NCBI GenBank assembly: GCA_003254925.1
Contig: QANZ01011708.1
Coordinates: 1-64,000 of the forward strand
Reading direction: 5' to 3'
Origin: Chamaecrista fasciculata
Lineage: Eukaryota; Streptophyta; Magnoliopsida; Fabales; Fabaceae
DNA: 64,000 nt
In this document: piece after piece, positions 44,178-56,720 of the stretch
Layout of the letters: the number at the start of each line of letters is the position of its first letter
Numbering within the stretch: position 1 is the stretch's first letter
The notes under the pieces: generated by a model
The model's database searches: none
What the model saw: the letters and a program-made list of their open reading frames with translations, nothing else
What the model was told of the DNA's origin: nothing
Translations under genes and position numbers: made by a program

Positions 44178-46185
44178 TGTTGGAGATTGTGCCCTAGGGC
44201 CAATCATTTTATGTAAATATGTTTTGAACATATTATTAATTTATGGAGATAAATTAATGTGTTATCATGTTATTAGCATGTTTAATATGATAACGTCCAT
44301 GATTAATTATGAGATAATTAATCTAAATTTGTCCCTGGTCGATTGTTTTTGTGGGAACAAAAATGAACTAAGACCAGCATGACCTCGGTGCATAGAGATG
44401 CATGCACAAGATGCTGGGACGAGAGTCATGGTGCAATTACGTAAGGGGTTACGAGTTGCTGGACTGACCTCTCCTTGTACGCCTGTAGCGGTGCCTTAGA
44501 CCTGAGGTCATCATTATTCCGGCGTTGCAGTTGTCAAAGTTTGGCTTAGTCTAACGTTGCCTGTGACAGGGTAGCCATAAGGGCTAAGTACGGGTTTGGT
44601 TGATTGCCGCGCTGAGGAATGTGGATTGGCCAAAATGGGATTTTGTCCCTCACAAGATGAGAGATATCTAACTGGCGCCCTCGATGAGTCTGTCCAGGAA
44701 AAAGAGTGGCCACTCAAGAATTGGGACTTACTCAGGGAATCGAGAAAGTTGTGGTTTGGATTATGGATGACTTTCCTGTGCCTAGTCCATGACCAAGATA
44801 TAGGATCTCTGACAAGGAGGTACTGAGGTTAAGTCGTTTTGGTAAAAACGATAACTCACGTGTCTTGGGTAGTTGTGATGGCTTGCTAGAGTCCGCTCAC
44901 GACTTGTAGGTCATGGGGATGACCTGCTGCCAACTTCACGTGGGGCCTGCTGGGTCACACACGAGCAGGAACAGGACACCATTTGAAAGGGACACGAATT
45001 AGAGTTAATTCGTGGGTCACTCCGGTGGCACGATTTAAGACACAGAGGAAATGTCTGGGACATTATGTCTTGTCTTAATTGATCTACAGATGTGTAATAT
45101 TTAAGTTTTTGGGATAAATTTAAATATAATAATTGTTAAATGATTAATGGGGATTAATTATTTACAATTAATATATTAGGGAAAAATAATTCAGATAATA
45201 TTCCTAAAAGTTAGGAAATTATTGAATTATAAAATTCCCCAATAATAATATGAGGGTGGCGCCTCTTTTGGTTTATTTGGATAAATAAAATTGTTTTATT
45301 AATTCAAATAATAAGTTTGAATTTAAAAGATTTGATGGAGATATCAAAAGATTTGATTCAAACAGATTTGGTGAGATCTCCTCTCAGAATCTTTGGTGAA
45401 TCAGGAATTTAGGAAAGTTTTTGATTTATAAAATTCCAAAGATAAAAGAGGGGAGTTAGGCGCATGGTTGGTGGGTCCCAAGAAGAGATTTGATCTCTCA
45501 ATTTGATTCCCCAAGATTGCATTTGGATTTAAATTAAAATATTAAGGTAATATTTTAATTGTAAATTCAAGTCCTAAAATAATTATATTATCAGAATATA
45601 TTGATTTTAGGAATAATTAAATCACCAAATATTTTATATATATATATGGGTAAGTCGACTTGCCCAAGTAAGCAAGCATACAACCCTAGTTTTGAATTTC
45701 ATCCTCCTAGAAGAGAGAGAGAAAATCGCACCTTTGCACCCAAGACAAAGAAAAGTCGACTTTTATCTAAGAGTTAGAGAAAATCGATTAGACTCCATAA
45801 TTAGGGTTTGTGAGAGAAGAAAAGGCAAGAAGGAGTTCTTGTGGGGGGTTTCTTCTAAGCGCCACCTCGATTGTTGTTTCAAGAAGGAGTTCTTGAGTTC
45901 AGAGTCTGTAGATTGGTCCCTAGTTCTTTTGGAGAAAAGAACTGAAGGCTAGCACCTTGGTGTCCGAAGAAACTGTTCGTGTGGATTTCTGGCAGAGGGA
46001 GTACGCTGGGAGTGGGCTCCTTGGACACGCCTTGTTCAACCATCAGATTGAAACTCGTGAGGCATACCACTATCTAAAAGTTTTAAATTCTGCTAGCGGA
46101 TTCGTTCGGGAATTCTAGGATCTAGGTGCATTTTATTTTCGTTTTTTTTTGCTTCCGCTGCGATGGGCGCCTAGGATTCCCAACA
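44178..46185 (+). repeat. 3' LTR of the outer copia element (2008 bp)
   Basis: Begins TGTTGGAGATTG and ends GATTCCCAACA, followed by target duplication GGTAT. It is the partner of 20641-20915. It lacks about 50 bp present in other LTRs near 44467 (GACCCGGAGAGTCC is missing) and about 100 bp near 45400. Confidence 0.93.
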
Positions 46186-47316
46186 GGTATAGCACAATAA
46201 AGTGGATAAAATAGATTATTTAGCGTTTATTTATTGTATTTTATAAATAAGTGCTATTTAATGGGTTTTTCAGTGTTTTGGACATCCAAACAGGGCCTAA
46301 CCAAAGGGAATCATCTAGAATCAACAAGAAGGTATCAAAAAGCACAAGATACTCTTGTGCCGCTGGCACAAAATAGGACTTCCCGCTGCACAAGACTCTG
46401 AGATAGTATGACGTCAGCAGATAAGCTTCAGCGTAAAAATAGGATGAGCCGTTACTTGAGCCACCGGCCTAAGAAGGAATTCCCACGGCACATGCAAGTT
46501 AATGGTTAAAAGATATGATTTGGATGGCTAGGATTCAAGATATCAAGATACAGTTAAGATATTGTGGATATCTCGTTGTGCCGCCATGTTGTGTCGCCGG
46601 CACAAGTGACGGCACAAGCCCAAATTTGTTCCACAACTTGCGGCCCAAGTTTACTTTCACGCCTATAAATAGATCTCGTCATTCCATGCTCAGAGCATGC
46701 CCGGAACCTCAACCCGAGGCAGTTCAGAGTAGATTTAGAGAGGAAAAATCCATCAATAGGTCTCCATATGGGATCTAATCAAAGTTTTAGTTGTTTCCCT
46801 ATGATGAGAGCCTAAACATTCTTTATCCTAGAGGAGAATCTGAAGGATGCCGGAGTTCATCGTTCTTCATAGTCCAAGGAGTTGTTGTTTAATTATGTTT
46901 ATTCGTTAATTGTTCTTAGATCTAGGTATTTGATTCAAGATACAATTATCAATACATTTGATTGGTAGTTCAATACTTTATTAGGGATAATTGTTGGTAT
47001 TCTCGGAGTCTATCTCTTTTATGGTTAATAAAGTTTGCACTTTTAACATGTTGCTACATGGTTGGTTTACAAAAGAGTGTTCTATCTAAATCTTATCTTA
47101 GAAAGTATAGTTCTTAGGATTGTTCTTTATTGTTCTATTTGTTCATTGGTCTGATACTGCAATAATAGAGATTGCCTTGAAGGTCAATGACAAAAGCTCA
47201 TATTCCCCAGTATTGGTTGAGTTATCCATCCTAATTCTATATCGTTTTCCATTGTTCTTAGTCTATTATATTCGAAGTTTCGGATTAATACCTTTGAATA
47301 TGGTTCGTTACATAAT
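46186..47316 (+). repeat. 3' LTR of the Athila-like element, second part
   Basis: It resumes at GGTATAGCACAATAAAGTGG and follows the 5' LTR (15492-16631) closely, with the TATA box at 46664. It ends near 47316 (GGTTCGTTACATAATT), about 300 bp before the true LTR end, against an inverted LTR. Confidence 0.9.
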
Positions 47317-48597
47317 TCTATAACTTCTATTCTTGAGGGTTGCATGATTTAATATATTTTAATGAGTCGAAACAATACTTGAGAGAAAACCCTAGAGATG
47401 GACTATCATAGTTCATTCATTATAAAAATTAGATAATAAATATGCATTTACTTTTCTATGTTTAGAACATGCATTTAAACTATAAACACAATCAATCAAA
47501 CAATAGAGAGGATACAAGTTAGGATAGGTAACTCATCCAAGACTGGATTCATGAGCTATTTGCCAAAGCTCTTCGGGACAATCTATATTATTGTCACATC
47601 GGAACAATAAACAAACATATATATATCAAGTCTCTCCTAATATGCAAATAAGATATTGTAAACCACCCTTTAGCAAACCCTAAAGAGCTACTTCGTTAAG
47701 CGTGAGAGAGACAGACTCCGGGAATGTCAAGGTCCCATTACTTTAACAAAATATGATCTACTACTTATATATAACGAACTTTAACAAGTACACTTGAAAG
47801 AGTTAGTCATACCTCCTAAATGCAACATCAACATCTGGACTTAACAACGAAACATGGTGAACTCAAGTCACATCCTTGAGGCATTCCTTAACTAACTACC
47901 TACTTAGTTACTCAGGCTCTAAGATGAGAACTATTCTAAAGAAAGAATTGGAGTTTTCTTCGTGAATTGGTGCTCTGAGCGTAGAATGACAACCTTTATT
48001 TATAGTGTGGAGTAGTGTGCTTGATCAACAATTCAAGGGGAAAATTTCACCTCTGGGCCATGGGCTGCGCCGGCGGCCCAATACGAAGGCGTAGTGAAAT
48101 ATCTGCAATATTTCGATATATCATCGTATCTTGAATCGTAGCCGTGCAAAACATACTCTACTGCTTCTGAATATTCTGAGCCGCGAGATTTCCAATTTGA
48201 GCCGCTGGCTCAAAGAGGCGGCGCAGATCCAAAGTCTTTTAAAGCTTATCTGCTGATGTCATATTCCAGAATATTCCTGAGCCGTGTGAATCCCGTGTCT
48301 GGGCCAGCGGCCCACGTGGCGGCGCAGAGATATTCTGTGCTCAACGCGATCTTCTAGAATATTCTGATATTTCCCTCTTGGTTTGGCCCTGTTTGGATAT
48401 CTGAAACACTGAATAAACCATTAAGCAGCACTTATTTATAAAATACAATAAATAACGCTAATTAACTCATTTTATCCACTTTATTCCATCATACCTTAGT
48501 GTTGCCCTTATCATATTAATTCGTCTAATTCTAATATATTATTATTATAAACATACCAAAAGAAGACCAAATAACTTGTTCACTTTTGGGCTGACCA
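47317..48597 (-). repeat. Athila-like LTR, reverse, diverged copy
   Basis: In minus orientation it begins TGGTCAGCCC (48597 leftwards), then GTTATTTGGTCTTCTTTT, and has the TATA box complement near 48000. It matches 15394 onward to about 1280 bp but is clearly more diverged than the two forward LTRs, so it is another subfamily. Its inner end is missing. Its outer end abuts the antisense ORF. Confidence 0.82.
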
Positions 48598-48892
48598 GCC
48601 GCCAAAGATAAGCAGTTGTTAAAAACAGCAAAAGGGTCAAAACTACTTGACTCGGGAGCAGCAGGAATAAGAGGGACTTCAGTATCCTTAGGATCAGCAA
48701 CAACACTCTTCTTCCCCTTGTCATCAGGGTCAGCGCCCTGCGCAGCCTTGACAGGGGCGTCCACAGGTTCATTAATTGAGAGCACCCCAGGGTTGCGAGG
48801 AGCAACTGGAGGCTTATTAGCGGAGGACGCCACATCTTTCCCTTGTCCCTCTGAGAACGCCGAGGGCCGATGACGTCAGCCTTAGAGCTATC
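48598..48892 (-). pseudogene. Antisense ORF of the Tat-like element, middle fragment
   Basis: A minus frame of about 85 codons between two insertions (from 48833): KPPVAPRNPGVLSINEPVDA, then DPDDKGKKSVVADPKDTEVP and SSFDPFAVFNNCLSLAAG. It is rich in Pro, Ala, Asp and Lys, probably disordered. Nearer 48890 another frame reads KADVIGPRRSQRDKGK, so there is a frameshift. Its left end meets the reverse Athila-like LTR and its right end is the CTATC copy of the copia target duplication. Confidence 0.65.
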
Positions 48893-51316
48893 TGTTGGGA
48901 ATTCTAGGGCGCCTAAGGCAGCGGAAGCATGAAAAACTGTAAATTTAAAAAATAACTTTAAACGCCCAGGTCCAAGAATTCCCGAACGGATCCGCTAGCT
49001 GAATTTAAAACTTTTGGTTAAGTGGTATACCTCACGAGTTTCAATCGTTTTGTTGAACGGGGCGTTTCCAAGAAGTCCACGTGACACGTCCTTCCTCCGC
49101 CGGTAATCCACACGAACAGTTTGGAGATGCCTAGGTGCTAGCCTCCTTCACTTCTCAAGTGAATCCGGAACCTTTATCTACGGGTGTTCTTTTGAATTCA
49201 AGAACTCTTCTTGAATGTTCAAGAACTCTTTGGCGCCTTGATCAAGAACTCTTCTTGATCCCACACAACCTTGTCACACAATATTAACTCTTAATATTGT
49301 GCGCCACTTTCTCTCTCTAGGAAAGCAAGGATGCGATTTTCTCTCTCTCTCCTCACCAAAGGCAAAATCGAATTTCTCCTTTGTGAAAAGTTAGGCTAAG
49401 TCGACTTTATCTATGTGCATGAGGCTCTCACCCTTTTGTGATTTCACTCTCAAGAATCCAATTCTTGTGTGTGAATTCTCTCTCTCTAACCTAGAGCAAA
49501 ATCGAAATTCTCTCTTGGCTAGCTTGGTTATCAAAGAATCCAATTCTTGTGATATATCTATGAAAGTCGACTTTGGCTTGCTTTTATAGGGTTTGGGGAC
49601 TTTGATAATTATAATTTTAGGAAACCCTAAAATCATATAATTATCAAACCATAAGATTATGATATCTTAATATCACAATTTTATGACTTGATTTCCAATT
49701 TAAAATATTACCTTAATATTAAAATTGGAATCAAAATGCAATCTTGGAGAATCAATTTGGAAGATCAAATCTTCCCAAATCTCTCTCTCCCCTGCGCCAT
49801 CTCCCCCTATTTATCTTGTTGAATTTAATAAATTAAAATAACTAACTAACTCTTAGGAAGTTATAACTAATTTATTTTTCCAACAATATTGAATTAAAGA
49901 ATTGCCACAATATCTTTAAATCAATCTCACCAAGTCTCAAACTCTAGATAATTGAATTAAAATATTACATTAATATTTAAATCCAATGGGACTAGAATTT
50001 CGACTTGCCCTATAAATTATGAATTAAAATATTACTTTAATATATTTAATTCATCCATTTGAAATCTAGATCAAATCTCATTTGAATTTCAAATTTCAAG
50101 CCATGACTTTAATTAATAAAACATTTTTATTAATTAAATTCCTTGTAAATATGAGGCGCCAACCTCATCCTATTTAGTCCTAATATTAGTGAATTTAATA
50201 AATTAATAATTTCCTAACTCTTAGGAACATTATCTAATTTATAATTCCCCTAATATTATAAATAGGAATATAATTGTAAATAGCCTAATCCAATTATCTA
50301 TTTAACAATTATCATATATATATATATATATTTGTCTCACAAATCTAAATATAATATATCTGTAGATAATTAATTCAAGACAAGACTTTATGTCCCACAA
50401 TAAGTTATGTCTCAAACGGTGTCACAAATGTGACCCACGAATTAGGGTTAACTCGTGTTCCAGCTTGGCATCTGGTTCCTGCTCGTGTGTGACCCAGCAG
50501 GCCCCACGTGAAGTTGGCAGTAAATCATCTCATGACTTACAAGTCGAGAGCGGACTCTAGCAAGCCATCACGACTACCCAAAACACGTGAGTTATCGTTT
50601 AACCCCTAAACGACTTAACCTTAGTACCATCATGTGCAGATCCCTTTTTGTCCTACGATATTTCGGTAAGGATCAGGCATGGGAATGTCATCCAAAATCC
50701 AAACCTCAACTTTCTCGATCTCCTGAGTAAGTTCCAATATCCAGTGTGGCCACACATTCCCTTGGACAGACTCGTCGAGGGGCCCAGTTAAATATCTCCC
50801 ATTTCTATGAGGGACAAAATTCCATTTTGGTCAACCACATTCCTCAGCACGACAATCAACCAAACCCGTACTCAGCCCTTATGGCTACCCTGTTACGGAT
50901 AACGTTAGACTAAGCCAAAGTTCGACAACTGTAATGCCGGAATAGTCAAGACCTCAGGTCTAAGGGCATCATGACAGATTGTACAGGAGAGACCAGCTAA
51001 TGACTGAACCCATGCAGAACTCTCCGGGTCGGTCCAGCAACTTGTAACTCTTACATAATTGCACCATGACTCTCGTCCCAGCATCTAGTGCGTGCATCTC
51101 CATGCACCGAGGTCATGCTGGTCTTGGTTCAATTCATGTTCCCACTCGAACGAGCGACCTGGGACTGTTTAGATTAATTATCTCATAATTAATCATGGAC
51201 TGTTATCATAGTAAACATGCTAATAATATGATAACCATTAATTTATCTCCATAAATTAATTGATATGTTCCCAACATATCTAAAGGATGATTGACCCTAG
51301 GGCACAATCTCCATCA
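48893..51316 (-). repeat. 3' LTR of the reverse copia element (2424 bp)
   Basis: In plus reading it runs from TGTTGGGAATTC to CTCCATCA; in minus reading it starts TGATGGAGATTG. It is the longest LTR here. The inner side has AACTCCCACTTGC, the complement of the purine tract. An AT microsatellite lies at 50314-50332. Confidence 0.9.
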
Positions 51317-54044
51317 AACTCCCACTTGCACTAGGTACAATCATTAATCAAACTGTTTCTAACTCTTAGAAACATCCATTAATGTGCGTCTAATTCCCAA
51401 TTGACGTTACATGTTTTCATGTAAACCTGTGGTGGGGTTTAGCAAAAGGACTGGCAAAATCCTCGACTCCTACTTTTACATATCTTAGTATCACCAGCTT
51501 GAGGTGATCTTGTCTGAGTACATCACTGTCGGAATGTCAGTGGGGAAACTCTTTCCCGTTTAGGCGTCTTCCTGTCTCTACAGGATGACCTTTAAGCATA
51601 CTTCAGACATTAGTTTTACAGTCTGCGTCTCCACGCGACTAACCCATTCTTGTAGAATCAGCGATCGCATTCCGCTTGGAACCATTCCAACTTACGATCT
51701 CTACTGTTCAGGGAATACATTCTCGTTACTGCGATTAATCTTGGCTGGTTCGAATAATGGGCTTCTTGTGTAACCACCTTACACATTAATTCTTCCATAT
51801 ACCAAGAATTTGTCTTTAGTGCTTCTCAAGTACTAAGGACTTTAATGACAGCTTTCCAGTGATCCTCAACAGGGTCACAGCTTATCATATACAGGGCAAA
51901 TGACATATTGAGTCTTAGTACAGCATGATGGATCCTATTGCCAAAGCATATGGGATACCACTCATGTGTCTTTGCTCATCATGTGTTTCAGGAAACACTG
52001 ATTCTTGCAAAAGACTGATCCCCTTGATTCATCACCATGAATCCCTTCTTGAAGTCTCTTATACTGAACTCTTCAGTATCTTATTCAAGAATGTACTTCT
52101 TGACTCAATTCTAAGAAGCTCCTCTGAGAAATATCTCATAGATCCCAGCTTCTTATCCTTCATTGAAAGTGATTAATCTATCTAAGATTCTCAATCTTCA
52201 AGGTAGTAATACAGCTTTCAACTAGCTATATGTGCACGACATATAGCACCATGATTGCAATTGTGCTCCCACTAACCTTCTTGTAAACATAGGACCCATC
52301 TAGGTTTTGTATGAAGCCAAACTCCTTTGGTGTTTCCATCAAAACAAAGATTAAAGATTCTTGACAGGTGGCGGGCTCACCACGCTCCTAGAGCAACACA
52401 TCCCTGCTCTCAATGACCAAAGATCCTCATCTTTGAAATTGAGAACGTGTTCTGTCAGAACTTCGTTGTCCTTATGTTTTAGAGTAGCTTCCACAACTCT
52501 TGCGGATCTTCTCTAGTTTTCGTCTGTGCCTCTGATTTGTTTTGTGGATCTCGAACTCTTCAAGATTCATTCTACTCCCACTGTTTCTTTTGGAAACAAC
52601 GAATCCCTTTCTAAAAGGTATCCTCCCCTGACTACAAACTATTTGTGGTCAGTTGGGTAGTAGATTTGATATCCCTTCTCAGGGTATCCAACAAACTCGT
52701 AACGAGACATTAAGAGACTCCCTATTCCATATCTCATATGGTGTTCTCCAGACGAAACGGCTTAGTGTGAAGTCAACAGCTTCTAGAGCACACCCCTTGA
52801 GGTTGGTATAGGATCAATTATCTTAGATCAAACCTTATCTTAATAGGGTTTGACATCTTTTCTTAAAATTCCATCTACCATGGGTCTTAAGAAAAAGTGA
52901 GTTGTGAGACTCTCTCACAGCTTCTAAGACGTACAGCAAAGTTTTTGACTCAAATCCTAGTCCTTTGATCCAATCGAAGGTTTCCAGATTTTGTTGTCTA
53001 GTTAATTTTCTACTTCGTTTTGAAATCTCTATTTCAAAGAACTCTAACTTGTGTTTCAAAGGATAGCCGTAGATCTAACCTTTGAAGCATTTAGTGAGAG
53101 CTTATTACTTTTAGCTTTAAACACTTATGGGTCTACATACATCAATCATGTATGATCTCCACTAAGTTAGATTTTCCCTTACTGTGAGCAGTAAAGGAAA
53201 GTCTCTTGTTATCTTTCCATTTTAAACAAGGCTTGCAAGCATCACATGATTCCAAATCATGAAGCTTCAAGGTGGTTCTTGTTTGTATGGCCTAAACAAC
53301 AATTGCCAAAAGTTTGTATTGATGTTATAAATATTGTTATTTGTTCTAGTTTAAATATAATGAGTACCTTTGCAAATCTCATAAGCAAATAAACATTTAT
53401 TTAAAATAGAAACCATTCTTCAATGTTTACACAAAAATCTGCCTTATCTAATAAGGAGAAAAACCAATGTTTAAACATCCAAAGAATAATAACAAAACTA
53501 GCCCATAAAGGGCGATCCAAGCTCGCTTGTTCCTTCAGTAGCAACGGCAGCAACATTTGCTCCATTGTCCACATCTAGGTCCATCTCGCTTCCGTCCTTG
53601 CTTTCTACTGCCTCTGAAGACCCTGCACATCAAATGTGAGAATCACATGTGTATCCAATACTCAAGTGATTTAAGTAGAAAGACAGAACACTTTATAACA
53701 TAGATACCTGAAGTAGAGGCTTTAACGCACTTCTGCTTCTTTTGATCTTCCCAGTAGTATTTGCACTTTCTCATCGCGTGTCCTGACACTTGACAGAAAG
53801 AACAGAATACTTCCTCTGAGGGCTTTGCCTTCTTGGCAGGAGATTGAGGGTCGTCCTCTGGCTTGGTCTCACCATCCAGCTCGATTCCCTTTCCCTTTTC
53901 TTTGCCCTTCTTCTTCCTTTCCCTTTTCTGAATCATGGATGCCTCAACAGACTTGAGCATCCCATGCAACTCAGAAACTTTTTTCTCTGTTCCCCTCCTT
54001 AAGAAGCTTTTAATAAACGGGTTATAGCTCTAAGGAAGTGAGCA
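51317..54044 (-). pseudogene. Degenerate copia gag-pol, reverse
   Basis: On the minus strand: a gag end with a clear CX2CX4HX4C zinc knuckle (CSFCQVSGHAMRKC, within 53969-53643) and Lys-rich text before it, a protease trace (about 53630), the integrase (about 53300-52730), linker, then RT shortened by loss of about 500 bp (near 52330). The RT active site is destroyed (52222-52236, YVVH-like), then comes an RNase H remnant and the GTCGCGTGGAGACGCAG segment (51624-51641). Gag begins truncated near 54000, where the coding joins LTR sequence directly. Confidence 0.78.
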
Positions 54045-54437
54045 CAGGATTACTCCAGTTAAATATCTCTCATCTCTATGAGGGACAAAATCCCATCTTG
54101 GTCAACCACATTCCTTAGCTCTATAATCAACCAAACCCGTACCTAGCCTGTATGGCTACCCTGCTACGGGCAACGTTGGACTAGGCCAAAGTTCGACAAC
54201 TACAATGCCGGAATAGTCAAGACCTCAGGTCTAAGGCATCGTAACAGGGGTACAGGAGAGGCTAGGTAATGACTAAACCCATGCAGGACTCTCCGGGTCG
54301 GTCCAGCAACTTGTAACACTTACATCATTGCACCATGACTCTCGTAAAGCATCTAGTGCATGTATCTCCATACACCGAGGTCATGCTGGTCTTGGTTCAT
54401 TCTCGCTCCCACGTGAACAATCGACCAGGGACAGATT
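54045..54437 (-). repeat. 5' LTR residue of the reverse copia element, inner part
   Basis: LTR text in minus orientation (complement of TGAGAGATATTTAACTGG onward to CCCTGGTCGATTG). It is joined on its left to gag, so most of the LTR, primer site, leader and gag start are deleted. On the right it is interrupted by the solo LTR; it resumes at 56565. Confidence 0.82.
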
Positions 54438-56564
54438 TGTTGGGAAATCACAGAGGGAGCGCAGCGGAAGAAATTAAAATTTTTTGGACTAAAACGCAAA
54501 TAAAACTAAAGCTAACTCTGTGATTCCTTCCAGGATCCACTAACTATGTTTATACTAAGTAAGAAAAGATGTTTACCTAGTTTTGATCGGTGACTTATCG
54601 TATTCGCGAATTTGAGAAGTCCACTGAGTGTCCTTCCTCTACCGGTGATCCACACGAGCAGTTTGGCAGATGCCTAGGTGCTAGCCTCCTTCACTTCTTC
54701 CCAAGTGAATATAGGAACTATATCTATGATTCTTGAATAATCAAGAAGTGTTCTTGATTATCAAGATTGATTGGGCTAGGCGAATTTTCACTCTCTATAG
54801 ATGCTCTAGGCGAAATTCTTGGTCTGACCAAGAATTGATCTGTGTTGTGAGTTATCTCTGAGATAGGCGCCTAGTGCCTCTATTTATAGTGTTCTCATTC
54901 CTAGTTTTAGGGAATCCTAATCCAATTAGGATATCTCTAAGATATGGGATATCTTTTAGATATCTCAAAATATCTTTTGATTTATAATATTAAACTTAAT
55001 ATTATAATTCAAAAATAAAGCCCAATTTTCGAATTTGACCTATCCAAGATCAAATCTTGGATCAAATCTTGATTTGCTCAAATCCTATTGGTTGGAATGA
55101 GTCATGAGATTTTGATTTTATAATTTAAATATTACTTTAATAATTAAATATAAAAATCGACTTTAGCCTAGACCCAAACTCTAAAATGCAAGATCAAATC
55201 TTCCATCCCAAGAAAGGGGTAGGCGAAATTCTCATGGAGTTTTTGGAGGAATTTTATAACAACCCAAACTCCTTAGGTAGTTATAACTAATTCCTAACAA
55301 TTTTGAATAAAAGAATTACCTTAATATCTTTTAATTCAAATCCTATATCTTTTCCAAAAGATATTTATCTTATCTTTATTTAATTAATAAAAACAATTTC
55401 TATTAATAAAAACAAAGATAATGAGGCGCCACCCTCATCCTTTTATTTCCCAATTTTAGTGAATTTAATAAATCAATAATTCCCTAATTTTTAGGAAACT
55501 TATTTAATTTATTTATTCACTAATATTTTAATTGTAAAACTATTTAACAATTAATTTAAATTTAAATTTGTCCAACAAATTTAAAACCTTAATCATAGAT
55601 ATTTATTTAAGACAAGATTTAATGTCCTAAGACATTTAACTATGTCCTAAATTGTGTCACCTAAGTGACTCACGAATTAACCCTAATTCGTGTCCCAAAA
55701 ATTAGCATCTTGATCCTGCTCATGTGTGACCCAGCAGGCCTCACGTGAAGTTGGCAGCAAATCATCTTTATGATTCACAAGTTGTGAGCGGACTCTAGCA
55801 AGCCATCACAACTACCCAAAACACGGGAGTTATCGCTTTAACGTTTTAACGATTTAACCTAAATACCACCTTGTCATAATTCCTATTGTCTCACGATATT
55901 TTGGTCATGGATCAGGCACGGGAATGTCATCCAAAATCCAAACCACAACTTTCTCGATTTCCTGAGTTAGTCCCAATTCCCAGCGTGGCCACGCATTTCT
56001 TGGACAGACTCATCGAGGGCGCCAGTTAAATATCTCTCATCTTAAATGAGGGACAAAATCCCATCTTGGTCAACCACATTCCTTTGCACGGTAATCAACC
56101 AAACCCGTACCTAGCCTGTATGGCTACCCTGCTACGGGTAACGTTGGACTAGGCCAAAGTTTGACAACTACAATGCCGGAATAGTCAAGACCTCAGGTCT
56201 AAGGCTATCGTGACAGGTGTACAGGAGAGGCTCGCTTATGACTAAACCCATGCAGGACTCTCCGGGTCGGTCCAGCAATTTGTAACCCTTACAAAATTGC
56301 ACCATGGCTCTCGAGAAGCATCTAGTGCATGTATCTCTATACACCGAGGTCATGCTGGTCTTAGTTCATTTACGTTCCCACGTGAATGATCGACCAGGGA
56401 CAGTTTTAGATTAATTATCTTATAATCAATCAAGGACGCTATCATAGTAAACACGCTAATAATATGATAACAACATAATTTATCTCTATAAATTAATCAA
56501 AAATATATATATGTTCAAATAACACATAAATAAAATGATTGGCCCTAGGGCACAATCTCCATCA
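54438..56564 (-). mobile_element. Solo copia LTR, reverse, inside another copia LTR (2127 bp)
   Basis: In plus reading TGTTGGGAAATC to CTCCATCA, flanked by exact duplications AGATT (54433-54437, 56565-56569). The host LTR text GGGACAGATT|TAGATTAATT is continuous once it is removed. It belongs to the TGATGG subfamily. Confidence 0.95.
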
Positions 56565-56720
56565 AGATTTAGATTAATTATCTTATAATTAATCAAGGAC
56601 GCTATCATAGTAAACATGCTAATAATATGATAACAACATATTTTATCAACTATAAATTAATCAAACATATGTTCAAAACATATACATAAAATGATTGGCC
56701 CTAGGGCACAATCTCCAACA
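56565..56720 (-). repeat. 5' LTR residue of the reverse copia element, outer part
   Basis: The first 150 bp of an LTR in minus orientation, ending CTCCAACA at 56720. It is preceded by the AGATT duplication of the solo LTR and followed by ATATC, the target duplication of the whole element. Confidence 0.88.

Larger units (their letters stand above)
20641..46185 (+). mobile_element. Copia element in the Athila-like 3' LTR, itself filled with copia pieces
   Basis: It is bounded by exact 5-bp duplications GGTAT (20636-20640 and 46186-46190). The outer LTRs, 20641-20915 and 44178-46185, are near-identical where they overlap. The right part (39544-44177) is the leader and gag-pol of this element. 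The rest of the 5' LTR, the primer site and the start of the leader are missing. In their place lie two facing LTR-bearing pieces, two elements sharing one LTR, and a reverse 5' half of another copy. Confidence 0.85.
15394..47316 (+). mobile_element. Athila-like gypsy element without pol, interrupted by copia
   Basis: 5' LTR 15394-16940, tRNA-Asp primer site, a gag remnant, an acidic ORF, several AGTGTGGGGG boxes, a purine tract, then the 3' LTR start at 20534. The 3' LTR is cut at 20640 by the copia insertion (GGTAT duplicated) and resumes at 46186 or so until 47316, where it breaks against an inverted LTR. No RT, RNase H or integrase is found in the 3.6 kb internal part, so it is non-autonomous. 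There is no clear target duplication around the whole block. Confidence 0.8.
48893..56720 (-). mobile_element. Copia element, reverse, in the antisense ORF
   Basis: Ends TGTTGGG (48893) and CCAACA (56720) with flanking CTATC (48888-48892) and ATATC (56721-56725), a target duplication with one change. The 3' LTR is on the left, degenerate coding in the middle, and residues of a 5' LTR on the right with a solo LTR inside. The left LTR has the TGATGG start while the right edge has TGTTGG, so the unit may be a recombinant of two elements. Confidence 0.78.

Noticed and set aside
51925-52176. Plus frame of 83 codons
   Set aside because: Lies opposite degenerate reverse copia RT; no independent support.
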